64,000 nt of DNA from Brachionus manjavacas (taxonomy: Eukaryota > Rotifera > Eurotatoria > Ploima > Brachionidae): the NCBI GenBank assembly GCA_019054805.1, contig JAHQIY010000007.1:5027501-5091500 (forward strand), written 5' to 3'. The translations under genes and the position numbers were made by a program. Below the pieces are notes generated by a model. It was not told the origin of the DNA, made no database searches, and saw nothing but the letters and a program-made list of their open reading frames with translations. Numbering within the stretch: position 1 is the first letter of the stretch; each line of letters opens with the position of its first letter. Positions 31,810-43,515 of the stretch are shown piece by piece.

Positions 31810-32921
31810 TTAATTTAAATTAAAATCTAGACAATAATTAAAGTAATTGAAAATCAAGGAGGTTGGTCAAACAATTAAAAAGCATTAAAACTATTCAATA
31901 TATTTTTTTTTATATTTAAAAAATGAAAATAAAAAGATTTCAATCAAAATGGATAAATCAAAAAAATAAAATGTTAATCTATTCAATTGTATATGTTTAA
32001 TGACAATTTAATCAAGTTATTTTTTGTTAATAAATATTCCTTTAATTATTTTAAATTTTTTACAATTTTTTACCATTTTTTACCATTTTTTACCATTAAA
32101 ATTATAACATTTTACCAAAATTTACGTAAATTATGGTAAATTTTTTTTTATTCATAATTTTGAAAATAAATGTTGAAGGATAAAAAAAATTCAATTTTTT
32201 TAAAAAGTGCCAAATTATTTCAATTCTTTTTGGACATTTTTTTTTACATAAATTTACGTAAAATGTTCGAAATTTACCAATTTTTACGTAAAATCTGGTA
32301 AATTTACGTTTTTTTACTTTTGTAAATTTACGTAAATTTACAATATTTTACGTAAAATTCGGTAAATTTACTATTTTTTACGTAAATTATCGTAAATTAC
32401 TAAATCCGGAACACCACTGTAAATATATAAATCATCTGAAAGAGGTTGAAATTTAAATTAAAGTTTTTGGCTTTTTAAAATATTAATTTTGATAAATTAG
32501 GTAATTGAAATTGTAATTGAGAAAAATGGCAACTGGTCAAATCACTAAAATACATGTATCTAATAATTTCAATATTAAAAAAACTTAATTTAAATTTTTC
32601 TTTTATTTTAACTTTTTTTCCCTTTTTTTTACTATTTATCACTAAAATCAATAAAAATTTACGAAAATTTGCGTAAAAAAATACATTTTTTTTCTTTTAA
32701 TTTTTTTATTAATTGTGAAAAAAAACTAAAAAAAGTGAAAAAATTGCAAAAATTTTGATTTTTTTGGCCCTTTTGGTTTTTACGAAATTTTACGGAAAAT
32801 CCGTTAAATTCTGGTAAATTTACGGGAATTCCGGTAAATTTACGGGAATTCCCGTAAATTTACTAAAATTTTGGTAAATTCGCGTAAATTTTGGTAAAAC
32901 CACTGGAACAAATCAGTACTG

Positions 32922-33353
32922 TATTTTTTAAGTTAAAAATAATTTCATTTATAATTTCAAGATGTTTTTACTCTCCTTTTGGTCTTGGATATAAGCCTTC
33001 AGTTTCAAATCATAGTCTTATAGTATTCCTATTTAAGCAGTACTTATCTGTAAAGTAGCAGTTTTTCTTATAACAACTTACTAGGGATTCTAGTTGTTCA
33101 AATTATCCTCTCACATTAGAGAGAATGAGATCTTCAGCAAGAAAAATACATCATTTTGTGCTGAATTGAATATTCTTGAAAAGCGATTGTATATCGAATG
33201 ACTTCACTATCAGCCAAAAGTGGTAAAATCTCTGATTTATTTCAGCTTTAAATGCTTAAATACTGGCTAAGTGGATTCAATTAAATTTACCATTGGCAAA
33301 ATTAACAATAGAGTCAATGAAGAGATGATAATATCTTTTATTTCTACAAATAA
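32922..33353. other. No gene seen
   Basis: AT-rich spacer after the Tc1 nest; no feature recognised. Confidence 0.45.
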
Positions 33354-34195
33354 ATAAATGAATTACTAAATAAGAGAAAACGAGCAGCACTAATAAAACT
33401 CAAAAATAATGAGCTAATAACCGAAAAAACCAGCGCGTACTTAAAAGGATATCTGTACAAAAGCTACATTATGCAAGTGCTATTCTATGGAATAGAAACG
33501 ATAAATCTTAATAAAAAGAACATGAATAGTCTAAAGAACTGTGACAACAACTTCCTTCATACTATATACGGCATACCAAAACGGTGTAGAATGATTAACC
33601 TAAGACTCATTTACAACATTAATCCAAATAAAAAACTTAAAATATTACACTTAAACTTCTTCAAGAAGCTTTGGCTTAACAATTACACCAAGGACATACT
33701 GAAAGAATTTTTTTTAGACGAACAGGTTAGGGTTACATCAAAAACCTACTTGAGATGCTGGATAAGATTGATTGATGCTCAGTGATCGATCGAAACATTG
33801 AGCTCCTAGGAAAATGAAAATACATCACATACAAGATGAACCTAGAATTCGAGTCAAAGGAAATAACCAAGATCTGGAACAGCTTAAAACACTATCAGGA
33901 AACACAATTGGACAAGTGAGAAGATAAACCAACTCTTAAGATATGACAGATGTTTAAATGACAATTCACTTTAATAAGAATATTGACGTTAAAATAAAAT
34001 TTTATATCTTATTTTTATATTTATTTTCGTTTATTGTTATCATCTGTACATCTTCGGCTTGTATTCGTTCAAAAATTTATGATATTAACTAAATTATTCA
34101 GGAATATAACGTCAACTTTCTTTACACGACGTTGAGAAAATGGTCGGAAAACGGCCTCGGCACTAGAAATAAATAAATAAATGAATCACTAAATG
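33354..34195 (+). pseudogene. Non-LTR retrotransposon 3' end, second clade
   Basis: Frame LLNKRKRAALIKLKNN, GYLYKSYIMQVLFYGIETI, NCDNNFLHTIYGIPKRCR, runs to a stop at 33782-33784. LYGxETxxL followed by xxxNxFLRxxxG is the post-RT signature of LINE-type elements whose RT tail differs from the other fragments here. Decayed C-terminal coding follows to about 33950. The 3' end at 34130-34190 has GGTCGGAAAACGGCC, which can form a short stem-loop, then a GAAATAAATAAATAAATG tail. 5'-truncated and inactive. Confidence 0.65.
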
Positions 34196-36984
34196 GTCTT
34201 CTGAGAGTAGACTTTGCTCATGTATAATCTTTAAATGTTTATTCAAATGTGATATTTAATAATCGTTTTAAACTATACTGAATTTTTATTTTTATTTATT
34301 TTCATTTTAATCAAATTTAAATCTTGTCATTTTGCTTTTTTAAAAAAATTACTTTTTTCCACGTTCTTAGCTGTTAAACTCAATTAAATATTTTACGAGG
34401 AATTTTGTTTGAAAATGGTAATTTTTAGTAAAAAATAGTAAAATGTTTAATTTTTTTTAAAAATTTTTTCAGAGGTTTATTTTCTTTTTTTTTAAATCAT
34501 TTTTTTAAATGATTTATTTTCTATTATTTGAGTATTTCGATAGTCGTTTTTGTCCTCTGAGTCTTTTTGATAATAATACTAAAATTAAATTTCAAAAATT
34601 TTGATTTTTAAAAAATTAATTGTGCTATTTGTGTTAGTTAAAATTGACGAATATGACTTAGCGGAAGTGGCTTTGCCGGAAAGGTCTGTCAGTCGTCCGC
34701 TGCACCCATTATCAGCACTTCTAAATAATAAAAAAACAGTTTGCTACTAAAAGAAAAAATCACCTCAAACTATCTTACCCAAAAAAGAATTAACAGTTTG
34801 GATTATTTGAATATCTCTCTTGAAATTCCAAGTCTTTTCTAAGATTTTCTTCAATTCTTTTACTGATAATTCATGTTTTTACTGTTTTTTCTCTTTCTTT
34901 CTAGTTATTACAGTTCTTTTTTTTTTTTAAATATTAATTGTTTTTTTAAAGAGTTTTTAGAATTTTATTTGGCCATCAATTAATGGACTGACAAAAAAAA
35001 TTAAATTTTACTGACAAAAAAAACTAAATCTACTGACAAAAAAACTCCTTTAGATGACAAGTAAATTAATTGACTGATAAAACAATTATTTGAGTGACAA
35101 AATATTTTTTTGACTAATTAATTATTTTACAACCAATTAATGATTTTGAGGTCACAATAAAAATCAAAATTTTGAACTAAAGCACCAAAATTAGAAGGAA
35201 GCTCCAGACAATTATGACAAACCGTTTTGTCCAACTCTCATCATCAAGCTAGAGTCAACTATGAGAAAGCGTCACAATTAAAGTTCATTCCTTACAATCT
35301 TAGAGAATTTAATTACTAAATAGCTTTCTTTTTTTTCGTTATTCACTCCTTGTGAAGCATAGGGTCATTACTTTTGATTTCCACTCAATTCGAACTAAAT
35401 AGCTTAATTAGAACTAAAATAAAATAAAATAAAAATGAATAAAATTTTGTCAGTGCAAAATTATTAAATAGTCAATTCAATATATATATATTTGTCATTC
35501 GTTTAGTTTTTTTGTCTGAATAATTAGTTTTTTATTGTCAGCTAAAATAGATTAAATTAGTCACCACTTTTAGTTATTTTTGTCATCTTAAAAAAATTAA
35601 ATTTGTCACCCCCAAAAAATTTAAGCCATTTTATTTTGGTGAATTTCTTTCGGTGAACAAGTAAAAAAATTGGGATATCTTTTATTTTTTGACATTGTGT
35701 CAAAGTAAAAAACCTGAATCTGTTTCTTTTAATTGGATTTCGGGATCTTCTGTTGGAAAAGAAAACGTGATAAACAATATATTTAAAAAAAAAGGATAAT
35801 TTTCCAAACTGGGATGATTTTACTAAATACCGGGACATGCGCCATTTCCAAAAGTAACATAAATACTGCATGCAATGACACTGACTCTCCTCATTTTAAT
35901 AATATATATTTAATAACGCGACGCATAGTAAAAAAATTTTTTTATTAATGATCCAAAAAATGAAATTTCAAAAAATGATAAAATTAGTAAATATAATTTA
36001 AATAAGAATAAGAATTTAAATTGTGGATATTTTTTTATCTTCTTTCAATTATCGAATTAAATTTTGTGACTAGTCAAATTTTTTAACGAGACTAAAAAAA
36101 AAATTGTTCATAAAATTAAATTTTTTTTTTCTCAAATAAATTTTGAGATCAACTGGTCTATAAATTAAATGGCGTCTTTTTTCGATAAAAATAATACCGA
36201 CTAATCATGAAATTGATCAGCCCCAATCACTTAAATCATTTAATCGATGAGATTACAAAAAGATTTAGGGTTCATCGCAAAATTCATCTTTGAAATAATT
36301 CAAGATAAAAATTAAAAAAAAGTTTTTTTTGAATCACTTATTGTTTTCAGAAATGGTTTTTCGACGCAACCGATTTTCTTTTTGATTAAAGAATTATAAA
36401 GAGTCAAAACTATCAGGATTTTAAAATTCTTGGAAAGGATCCACAAGAATGTTTTTCATCAAACGAGGCTATTTAAATTAAGCTTTTATGTTTTAAAAAA
36501 ATAAATTAAATACTTCTTATTTTAATTTGTTTGTTTCATATTTTTGTGCAATATTGCAATTTTTTAACTAAAAAAATAAAGGTTCTAGCGAAAGTGTGTT
36601 CCTTTTTCTTTTGGTACATCATCAGGCAAATAGATTTTTTGATTTTCTTAGCTGTTAAAGTCTGTTAAATATTTTTAAAATTATTATTCAATAAATAGGA
36701 ACATATTTTTTTACTTAATACTTGTCAAAATTTTGAAAATTTCTTTTGAACACTTGTTACATAAGAGGTATCAAGATAAAACGATTCAACAAGAAATTTT
36801 AATAGATAAAAAGAAAATAAAAAAAAATCAAACTTTTAGAGAAGATAAGTTTCGATCACTCACTGATAAACAATCACTTTCAAGAACTGAAATAAATAAA
36901 AGATCAATTTATGGAACTTAATATTGATATTGATATATTGAACTCGTTTAGTTTTTAATTAATCAAACTAAGAAATGGTAATTC
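34196..36984. other. Gene-free stretch
   Basis: Repeated ACTGACAAAAAAA strings at 34990-35110. CGGAAGTGGCTTTGCCGGAA and CCGCTGCACCC at 34665-34715 form a GC-rich patch that may be a remnant of the 3640/56530 repeat family. A 35-bp motif at 35338-35372 is shared with 21428-21460. Frames at 35557-35871 (-) and 36733-36921 (+) have no recognisable content and are not called. Confidence 0.4.
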
Positions 36985-37065
36985 AGTAAACGATCCCCCT
37001 ATTTTATATTTTTTCACCCTCAGCTGCTTGCATGACTTACACACAAATCATTCGGCTATACGGGC
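36985..37065 (-). repeat. SINE remnant, copy C
   Basis: CACCCTCAGCTGCTTGCATGA... TTCGGCTATAC matches the head of SINE copies A and B, with about 21 bp covering the B box deleted. Confidence 0.55.
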
Positions 37066-37834
37066 TTCTCTCAGAATTAAAATAAAGAAAAAAATTCCTA
37101 GATCATAATAGCTCATACAGCAATAAATTCCAATAGAACCAATTCCTTGCTTTATTGGTTAAATAATACATTCTCTGGTTCTCTGATGGCATCCTTCTCA
37201 TGTTAATTCAGTTTTTCCTGTTGTCTCCCAAAATGTTCATCTTATCACTGAAAATTGTCTCCATTTAAGCTTGCTTCATTATTAAACATTCAGACAGAAA
37301 CTTTTTCTATTTTTAGAGATAAATGTTTTGATGTAAAATTTCTGAGCGATTGCTCTTTTTCTTAACAATGAAAAATTATAAGTTAAACTGGTTTAATCAG
37401 TTTTTAGGAATAAAAAAAATTGATAAGAAAAAAGAATATTTTATTGATGATATATTTAAGACTAGATGAAAAATATCCATACACTTCAGTGAATGCGATC
37501 AGTATACTGTTCTGTGTTCACCATTATTTAAAATGAGTATTAATTAATAAATGTGGTAAATGAGTCTTTCACGTTCATTTCAACACCGAACACTGTTTGT
37601 CTCTATTTTTCTAATTTATCTCTCTTAAATTTACAAAAATAAATTTCACTATTTAAATTTTTTTATTTAATCTTTGAAAATATAAAAATAAGATTATTAT
37701 CTTTTGAAATTTATAATTTTGAAAAATCACTTAATTATCGAAAAAAATTTTGCTTTTTTTGAAACAAAAGTCAAATAATCATGTGCTTCGCAAAAAAAGT
37801 CACATGATTTATTTCTTTTATATCTTAAAGTAGG
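37066..37834. other. Upstream region of the S28 peptidase gene
   Basis: AT-rich; no gene. ATCATGTGCTTCGC and GTCACATGATTT near 37778-37810 repeat CATGTG/CACATG (E-box-like) strings close to the promoter. Whether they act is unknown. Confidence 0.35.
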
Positions 37835-37842
37835 TATAAATA
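37835..37842 (+). promoter_or_regulatory. TATA box of the S28 peptidase gene
   Basis: TATAAATA lies 35 bp before the ATG, implying a very short 5' UTR of roughly 5-15 nt. No alternative TATA lies nearer. Confidence 0.45.
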
Positions 37843-37876
37843 CAAAGATTTTTTAAATTTTAAAGTATTTTTCAAA

Positions 37877-39480
37877 ATGATTTCTAAGCAATTTTTGACT
37901 TTAACAATTATATTTACATCCTTGAGCTATGGCGAATCTTTAAATCATTTTATCCGCGGACGCCGTTTTGTTCAGAGCTCCGAAAAAATAAAACTCTTTA
38001 AAATAGAAAACAACATTACTGATTTGTACTATGACCAAGAGTTGGATCATTTTAAGGAAGCTGACAAGCGCACTTGGAAACAAGTAATTCTAATCCTGCT
38101 AAAAAATTGCTTTAAAATTTACTTGAATTTTTTTTCAAATAGCGTTACTGGGTGAATGATCAATTTTTTAGACGTCCATCAGGTCCTGTTTTTTTGATGA
38201 TTGGTGGCGAAGGCGAAGAAAATCCAATTTGGATGACCAAAGGCAACTGGGTAGAGTTGGCGAAAAAATATGTATATTAAAAAAAATAAATTTCTCAAAT
38301 ATTGATTTTACTAAGATTAAATTTTATTTTATAGAACGCTTTACTTGTTATGCTAGAGCACAGATTTTATGGAAAAAGCCGTCCAACCGAAGATATGAGT
38401 ACAGATAACTTAAAGTATCTGAGCAGTGAGCAAGGTTTGGCTGATTTGGCCACATTTCGTCAATTCATTCATTCTAGTTTTAATTTAACTGACTCAAATA
38501 GATGGATTTCTTTTGGTGGCTCATATCCTGGATCTTTAAGCGCCTGGTTCAGACTTAAGTATCCACATTTAGTCTATGGAGCTGTGAGCTCATCAGCGCC
38601 AATGCTGGCCTTGATCAATTTTACCGACTATTTAGTTGTGGTCAATAATTCCTTATCGTTGTACTCGGCCAATTGTCCGCGCTACATTTCACAAGCCACC
38701 AAACAAATTCAAGATCTAATGAAAACAGAAGGAGGCCGATTGACTCTGCAAAAACTGTTCCGCACATGTGATCCTATAGACACAGATGACGATGTGACCA
38801 ATTTTTATTCAGCAGTTTCCGGCAATTTTGAAGAAGCGGTCCAGTACAATAAAGATAACCGTTTGTCGAGCAATACTTCGATTACAATTGATCTTTTGTG
38901 TGATACCATGGCTCATGAGAGCATCGGGGACCCGTTGACCAGATATGCAGCTGTCAACGATATATTTTTGCAAGAATTCTCTCAATCATGCTTAGATATA
39001 TCATACAAGAAATTTATCAAGGAATTACAGCAAAGTTCATGGGAAAGCGAAGCTGCTGTTGGTGGTCGCCAATGGACCTATCAAACTTGCATAGAATTCG
39101 GCTTTTTTCAGTCAACTGACTCACAAAAACATCCTTTTGGTCAAACAGTACCGGCTGATTTTTACATTAAGCAGTGTAGAGACATTTACGGACCTGATTA
39201 TGACATAAAGTTATTAGAAAGGTCTGTTTTGGACACAAATACCAACTATGGTGGATACAACTACGAAGGCTCACGGGTCGTGTTCATAAATGGTGAAATT
39301 GATCCCTGGCATGCGCTTGGTTTTACTGCTAAACCACCTAATATGTTAACTGATACCATTTTTATCAAAGGAACAGCTCATTGCGCAGACTTGTATCCTG
39401 CTAGTGACCGGGATCCTATCTCGCTAATTCAAGCTAGACAAAAAATTGATACCAAAATTTCGCACTGGTTAGCACTTTAA
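37877..39480 (+). CDS. Peptidase family S28 (PRSS16 / lysosomal Pro-X carboxypeptidase-like)
   Basis: A secreted or lysosomal serine peptidase cleaving after proline or small peptides. Exons 37877-38083, 38143-38271 and 38335-39480, all phase 0, GT-AG, introns 59 and 63 bp, give 493 residues, the usual family length. Residues 1-19 are a signal peptide (LTIIFTSLSYG). N-terminal landmarks are YYDQELDHF, RYWVNDQFF and GPVFLMIGGEGEE. The nucleophile Ser is in GGSYPGSLSAW (about residue 175), Asp in NGEIDPWHALG (about 435) and His in KGTAHCADLYP (about 461), so the triad is complete. LLVMLEHRFYGKS is the conserved strand-helix before the nucleophile. PRSS16 is a closer length and motif match than DPP7, but I cannot separate them firmly. 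Confidence 0.95.
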
Positions 39481-40187
39481 TTTAGTCAAATTGTTAAAAA
39501 TTTATATTAAAAATAAATTATAAAGGCTTAAAATGTTTAACTTAATTTTCCAAGCAGAATATAGTTTGATTGTAAAGTTTTTTCTATTAATAACTTTGTG
39601 TCCATATTCAATAAGAAGAAGGACGAGTAAATTGGGTGTAATAAAGTCCCTGACAGCATTAATCCTTTTAGTCTCTGATCTTTTTCTTAGCGTGACAAAA
39701 AATAAAAATAGCTGGTCGAAAAAGAATGGATTAAAATGATTTTCAAATAATTATAAAATATTTAAGAAATATTTAAAAAATTTACAAAAGCTGATTTCAC
39801 AGTTAATGGGAATTATAAAGTGAAAAAAATTTTGAGTTCAAGTCAATTTTTAACTACTTAGGCTAATAAAATTTAATTTTATTCAATTAATTACATTTGC
39901 TTTAGTGCCGAATTTTCGCCTTAGAATTTATTTGTTAATTACTAAAAAAAATTAAAAAAAAAGAATATATTTGGGTTAGAAAATTTTAAAAAATTTCAAA
40001 TCTCAATAAAAAAATTGAGTCTACGGTCACTGTCTATTGCGGTAACGGTAATTTATTATTAAGCTCAATTTATGAGTTTAATATATCTGTTAATGTTAAT
40101 GTATATGTTGGTTTTTTATTCTCATTTATTTTCTTTGACAGTCTTTTGCATGGGGTTTCTACCACACTTCTTTTCGAAACCAATATT
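39481..40187. other. 3' flank of S28 gene; no other gene
   Basis: AATAAA near 39512 could serve polyadenylation. A 68-codon frame at 39533-39739 has no recognisable content. Confidence 0.4.
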
Positions 40188-40870
40188 TTAAAAGCTAAAA
40201 TCGATTAGGGTCAGTTTAGTCTTAATTGTGACTGCTATGTGTTTGGATAAATAATTTTTCAAGTATTTATTAAATGTGTGGGTGCTAAATTGCCATTCAG
40301 CTTTATTTAACTTTATTCTTTTTATAAATTTTTTGATCTTTAATAACTTTATTTGTCGATTCAAGAGCATTGTTGGTACTTGGAAAAGTTAAAGTAGCCT
40401 TTACTAGTTTGAATGCTTTGAATTCTTGTTTACGTTAACTGTATTTAATATTTAATGGTTGAGTAATTTTCGTTCATAACATTTTTACAATATTCTTTTA
40501 AGTAATTCATTTTTTTAAATTTTTTGTTTTTTTCCATTTATTTTCGATTGCATTAATTGCTTCTTAATAGTTTTCGAAAACTGACTCTAAATTCAAATAA
40601 ACAAGTCTCTTTATACGATTTTGGATATGTCAAATTGTTTGTCAAGCTCCATTACAATATCTTTTAGAGTTTATACTTGGAGCTACAGCGTCTTCATTGT
40701 CCGACTACAATTCTTCATCACTTTCAAAGTCAATCATTTTATAATGTTTTTATACTCGCTACTTATGTCTTTCGACGCCATTTTTTATAGTCCCCTTGAC
40801 TCGCGAGTCCTGACACCTTCCCATAGAAAGATGATCGCTGTTCTAATGTCAGGTTCCATTTTTTAGATGA
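40188..40870 (-). pseudogene. Possible degenerate MULE-like transposase fragment
   Basis: Minus-strand pieces interrupted by many stops: MASKDISSEYKN near 40790, then FQVPTMLLNRQIKLLKIKKF and FSTHTFNKYLKNYLSKH at 40380-40230. The residual TNNxLExxNxxIK-like string and the downstream helix resemble a decayed MULE/FAR1-type transposase tail. The call rests on pattern memory. Confidence 0.3.
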
Positions 40871-40984
40871 ATGGTAACAACCTCCTAGAGAAATGATTTG
40901 GCGATGAACTCAAACCAGGTGGCAAATAGAATCACAACACTGAAAGAATAAGCACAGGTCCATATTTTTTTTTTAACGTTGCAT

Positions 40985-41480
40985 CTATTTAACTTGACTA
41001 GGATTCGAACCTGGACTATCAGTCGCAATAAGCTGTTGTTTTACTCTTTTACTTCTACTTTCAAGCGTAAGGATACCAATTTTTGCTAATCTTGAGAGTT
41101 AATTGAGATTTCTGAGACCAGGCACTAGTTTGGTAGCTCTACATAAGAATTTTTCCATCCTTTTAATGTCTTTTATTTGCAAAGGGTTCCAAGCTATCCA
41201 GTATTCAAGATGCGATCTTACAAACGCAGTATAGAGTCTTCTAAAGTTCTCCGTTGTCCAGGATTTAAAGGAAATTTTGAGTTTTGAGCAAGGACTCCAT
41301 TTACCGTCTGGATTGCCTTGTCTATCTGCTCAGTCCATTTTAACTTACCGTTTATCATGAAACCTAAATCTCTTTCCACGGACGACTGTTCTAACACATG
41401 CCTGTGTGAAGCATCTATTTTCATGGTGAAAGGTATTTAAGGGTGCCTTTGGAGCCAAATCGCATAATTTTGAATTTTTT
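40985..41480 (-). pseudogene. Non-LTR RT C-terminal fragment with tRNA-like junction
   Basis: The minus strand encodes SSVERDLGFMINGKLKWTEQI, VNGVLAQNSKFP, then in a shifted frame FVRSHLEYWIAWNPLQIKDI and KRMEKFLCRATKLVPGL. VERDLGVxxDxxLKWxxHI, (V/L)RPHLEYxxxVWxP and LExVQRRATKL are standard LINE RT thumb and post-RT motifs. Frameshifts show that it is dead. At its 3' side the minus strand has GGTTCGAATCC (41011-41001), a perfect tRNA B box, but no matching acceptor stem or anticodon arm, so only a tRNA-like remnant is claimed. Confidence 0.7.
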
Positions 41481-42443
41481 TTGGTGAAATTTCATATGCC
41501 AAGTGTCAGCCCAGTTAAGTGAATAATGTCAATATTTTCTTGAACAAGTTTTATGTTTTACTTGTTATCAAACATATTTCTAGATGAAGATTTTTAATAT
41601 TAATAGTAATGTCAATTTAAAATTGTAATTCAGATAAGGTAAAAAAATAAACTTTAAAATTTAATTTTCATAAAGAATAGACCAGAAGCAAATAAGAAGA
41701 TATTTCAAAATATTGATATATTATTCGATCATTAGCATTTCCTTTGTAGTTTGAAATTAATTTAAATTTTTTGAATTTAGTGAAGCATATTTTGTTTTAT
41801 GTTGTTTCACCATCAAAGTTTATAAAGCACAATTTTGTCAATTTCAATTAATTAAAAAGGATTTTATTTTTGTAATTTTTGAAATGTCTGTATAAAAATT
41901 CACCATGTCAACAAATATCTTTAATCCGCACATCGTATTCTATAAATTAAAAAAAAAAAGATTTTCATTATCATGTTTTTTAAGAGGTAGTTGTCCAGTA
42001 TCCTTTTATAACTAAAAAATCTAAAAAACCTTTTTTTAAATAATAACTTTTGAGCATAATCTGTAAATTTTGTTCATTAACCTGTTGATAATTTATCAGC
42101 AAGTCCATTATTTAAGAATATCGAATTTCAATTTCCTAGTTTCCACAAAATTATTAAGATTTATATTTCGTAATTTTTTTGGTTTAACGCTTTTTAACTG
42201 AAAATCCATAATTTCGCGTAATTTTGCGAGCTATTGAGAATAGAGGCTCTAAAACCTTAATTTCTTTAATTCTTTAATTCCCTTTTTTTTATTTTTTCCT
42301 TTTTTACATTTACTTCTTCAAAATGGAGATTAATTCAATTTAATAAACATTAAATAGAGGCTCTAAAATACTCTCTAATAGAAAAAATGTTCTTTTTTTA
42401 CTTTTAAAAAAATATTTCCTTTTGGTTTTAGGTACAGGATTAT
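41481..42443. other. No gene seen
   Basis: AT-rich. AATAGAGGCTCTAAAA occurs twice (about 42240 and 42352). Confidence 0.4.
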
Positions 42444-42784
42444 GGCATCTTGAAGCTTAGGATCAAAAAAATCAGATCAAAAAGTATTTTTTTTACAACT
42501 TTTTAAATGGTATTTGATTAAATCTCTCTGCGAAATGCTAACTAATGCAGAAAACATGCTGAATATTATATAAGGCTCTGCAAAAGCTCTGCAATTTTGC
42601 AGTAAAATGCACGTCATTAAAAAGTATCTAATTCAACTGAGCATTTTAATTTCAGAGTTTTTGCAGAGCCTTATCTAAAATTTAGCATGTTTTTTGCATT
42701 AGTTAGCATTTCGCAGAGAGATTTAATCAAATACCATTTAAAAATTGTTGATCTGATTTTTTTGATCCTAAACTTCAAGATGCC
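42444..42784. mobile_element. Near-palindromic foldback element, 341 bp
   Basis: GGCATCTTGAAG at 42444 pairs with CTTCAAGATGCC ending at 42784, and the arms match for about 140 bp at roughly 90% identity, with only about 50 bp in the centre. Shared blocks include AAATCTCTCTGCGAAATGCT and AAGGCTCTGCAAAA. No clear target duplication and no coding. The whole unit could extrude as one long hairpin. Confidence 0.75.
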
Positions 42785-43515
42785 CAAGATTATTCTTTTT
42801 AAATTATAATTTAAATTTAAATACTTAATAATTATTTTTAAAATTATTATTTAATAAGCAATAGTTTAAAACGTTTAAAAAGCATGTCTTTTTTGCCAAG
42901 GAGATAAAATGTCTTTTTTAAAAGTACAAAACAATCCTTGTTTATTTTGTCATTGTCAATACTTGGATTTTGTTCAGTTTCAAATAATCGATTATATTTT
43001 TTTAATTATTTTTTTAATTATTGAATTTGATTTGTTTTAAATCAAGATTCTAGAAAAGAACAAAAAATCAGTTAAGAATAATTCTTTCAATTTATTTTTT
43101 CACTACCGTTGAAGAATTAATATGAAAAAATGAAGATTTTTTTAATATTAAAGTCTTAATTTATTATTTTATTATTAAATTTTTTTCTCGGACTCTATGG
43201 AGCTTTGTTTGAAAAGCTTCAGACCCTTAAAACGAACCAGTTCAATTCTTCTGGTCCAGAGGAGGTTTTATCAATTGCTGTATCTTTTTCCTTTTCTAAT
43301 TTTTATTTGTATTTAATTTAGCTTTCTTTTTATTTTTATGAAAAGCTCTAGTTTTATTTTAATTTTGGGTGTTCTTATTGAGGTTAATTTGAGTTAAATA
43401 AATAAAAAAATTTAACTTTTTTAGTTGGTTTTTGTATACTTTAATATCACAAGAAAAAACAATATTTATTTAAAAAAAGCTATCAGATAAAATAGACTAC
43501 TGGTACAATATATTA
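42785..43515. other. 3' flank of VWA-like gene; no other gene
   Basis: AATAAA on the minus strand near 43470 lies about 45 bp past the stop codon of the neighbouring gene. Nothing else is supported. Confidence 0.4.

Larger units (their letters stand above)
28891..32419 (+). mobile_element. Inner Tc1-type element carrying two divergent genes
   Basis: Starts CAGTGGTGTTCCGGATTTAG at 28891 and ends with its complement at 32419; TA flanks both ends (28889-28890, 32420-32421). Terminal inverted repeats of about 475 bp (28891-29362, 31939-32419) are nearly identical and contain iterated TTTACGTAAA and GGTAAATTTACC strings. At 3529 bp it is much larger than a typical 1.3-2.4-kb Tc1 element. It contains a transposase gene (+) and a second spliced gene (-), divergent with start codons about 112 bp apart. 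Near-identical termini and open frames indicate a recent insertion. Confidence 0.9.
28389..32456 (+). pseudogene. Outer Tc1 transposase, truncated, partly inverted and interrupted
   Basis: The plus strand from about 28508 reads IFNENMNSVLYRQIMSEY, LLPFGA, QLHQDNHPKHSS, an intron at 28679-28733 (GT-AG), then IKSPPNSPDLNPIEMLWNEMKEF. QDN-34 residues-NPIE is the DD34E spacing of Tc1 transposases. The frame is cut at 28889 by the inner element and resumes at 32422 as KYINHLKEVEI then TAA. The preceding part of the enzyme (KLNIWAGISHKGATNFAV) is present only on the opposite strand at 28482-28389, between 35-bp inverted repeats. The N-terminal HTH and first catalytic Asp are missing. Inactive. Confidence 0.85.
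27955..32921 (+). mobile_element. Outer Tc1-type element, disabled, hosting a second element
   Basis: Termini CAGTACTGATTTGTTCC at 27955 and the exact complement ending at 32921, with TA on both sides (27953-27954, 32922-32923). The inverted termini run 27955-28353 and 32558-32921; the left arm has about 37 extra bases. They consist largely of repeated GGTAAATTTACC/GGGAATTCCC blocks. Inside are the C-terminal half of a transposase, a rearranged inverted segment (28354-28517) and a complete second element (28891-32419). Without the insert it would be about 1.44 kb. Confidence 0.9.

Noticed and set aside
41001-41011. Perfect tRNA B box GGTTCGAATCC on the minus strand
   Set aside because: The flanks give no acceptor-stem pairing, no D arm and no anticodon arm of normal size. 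It is at most a tRNA-like remnant at the edge of a LINE fragment.
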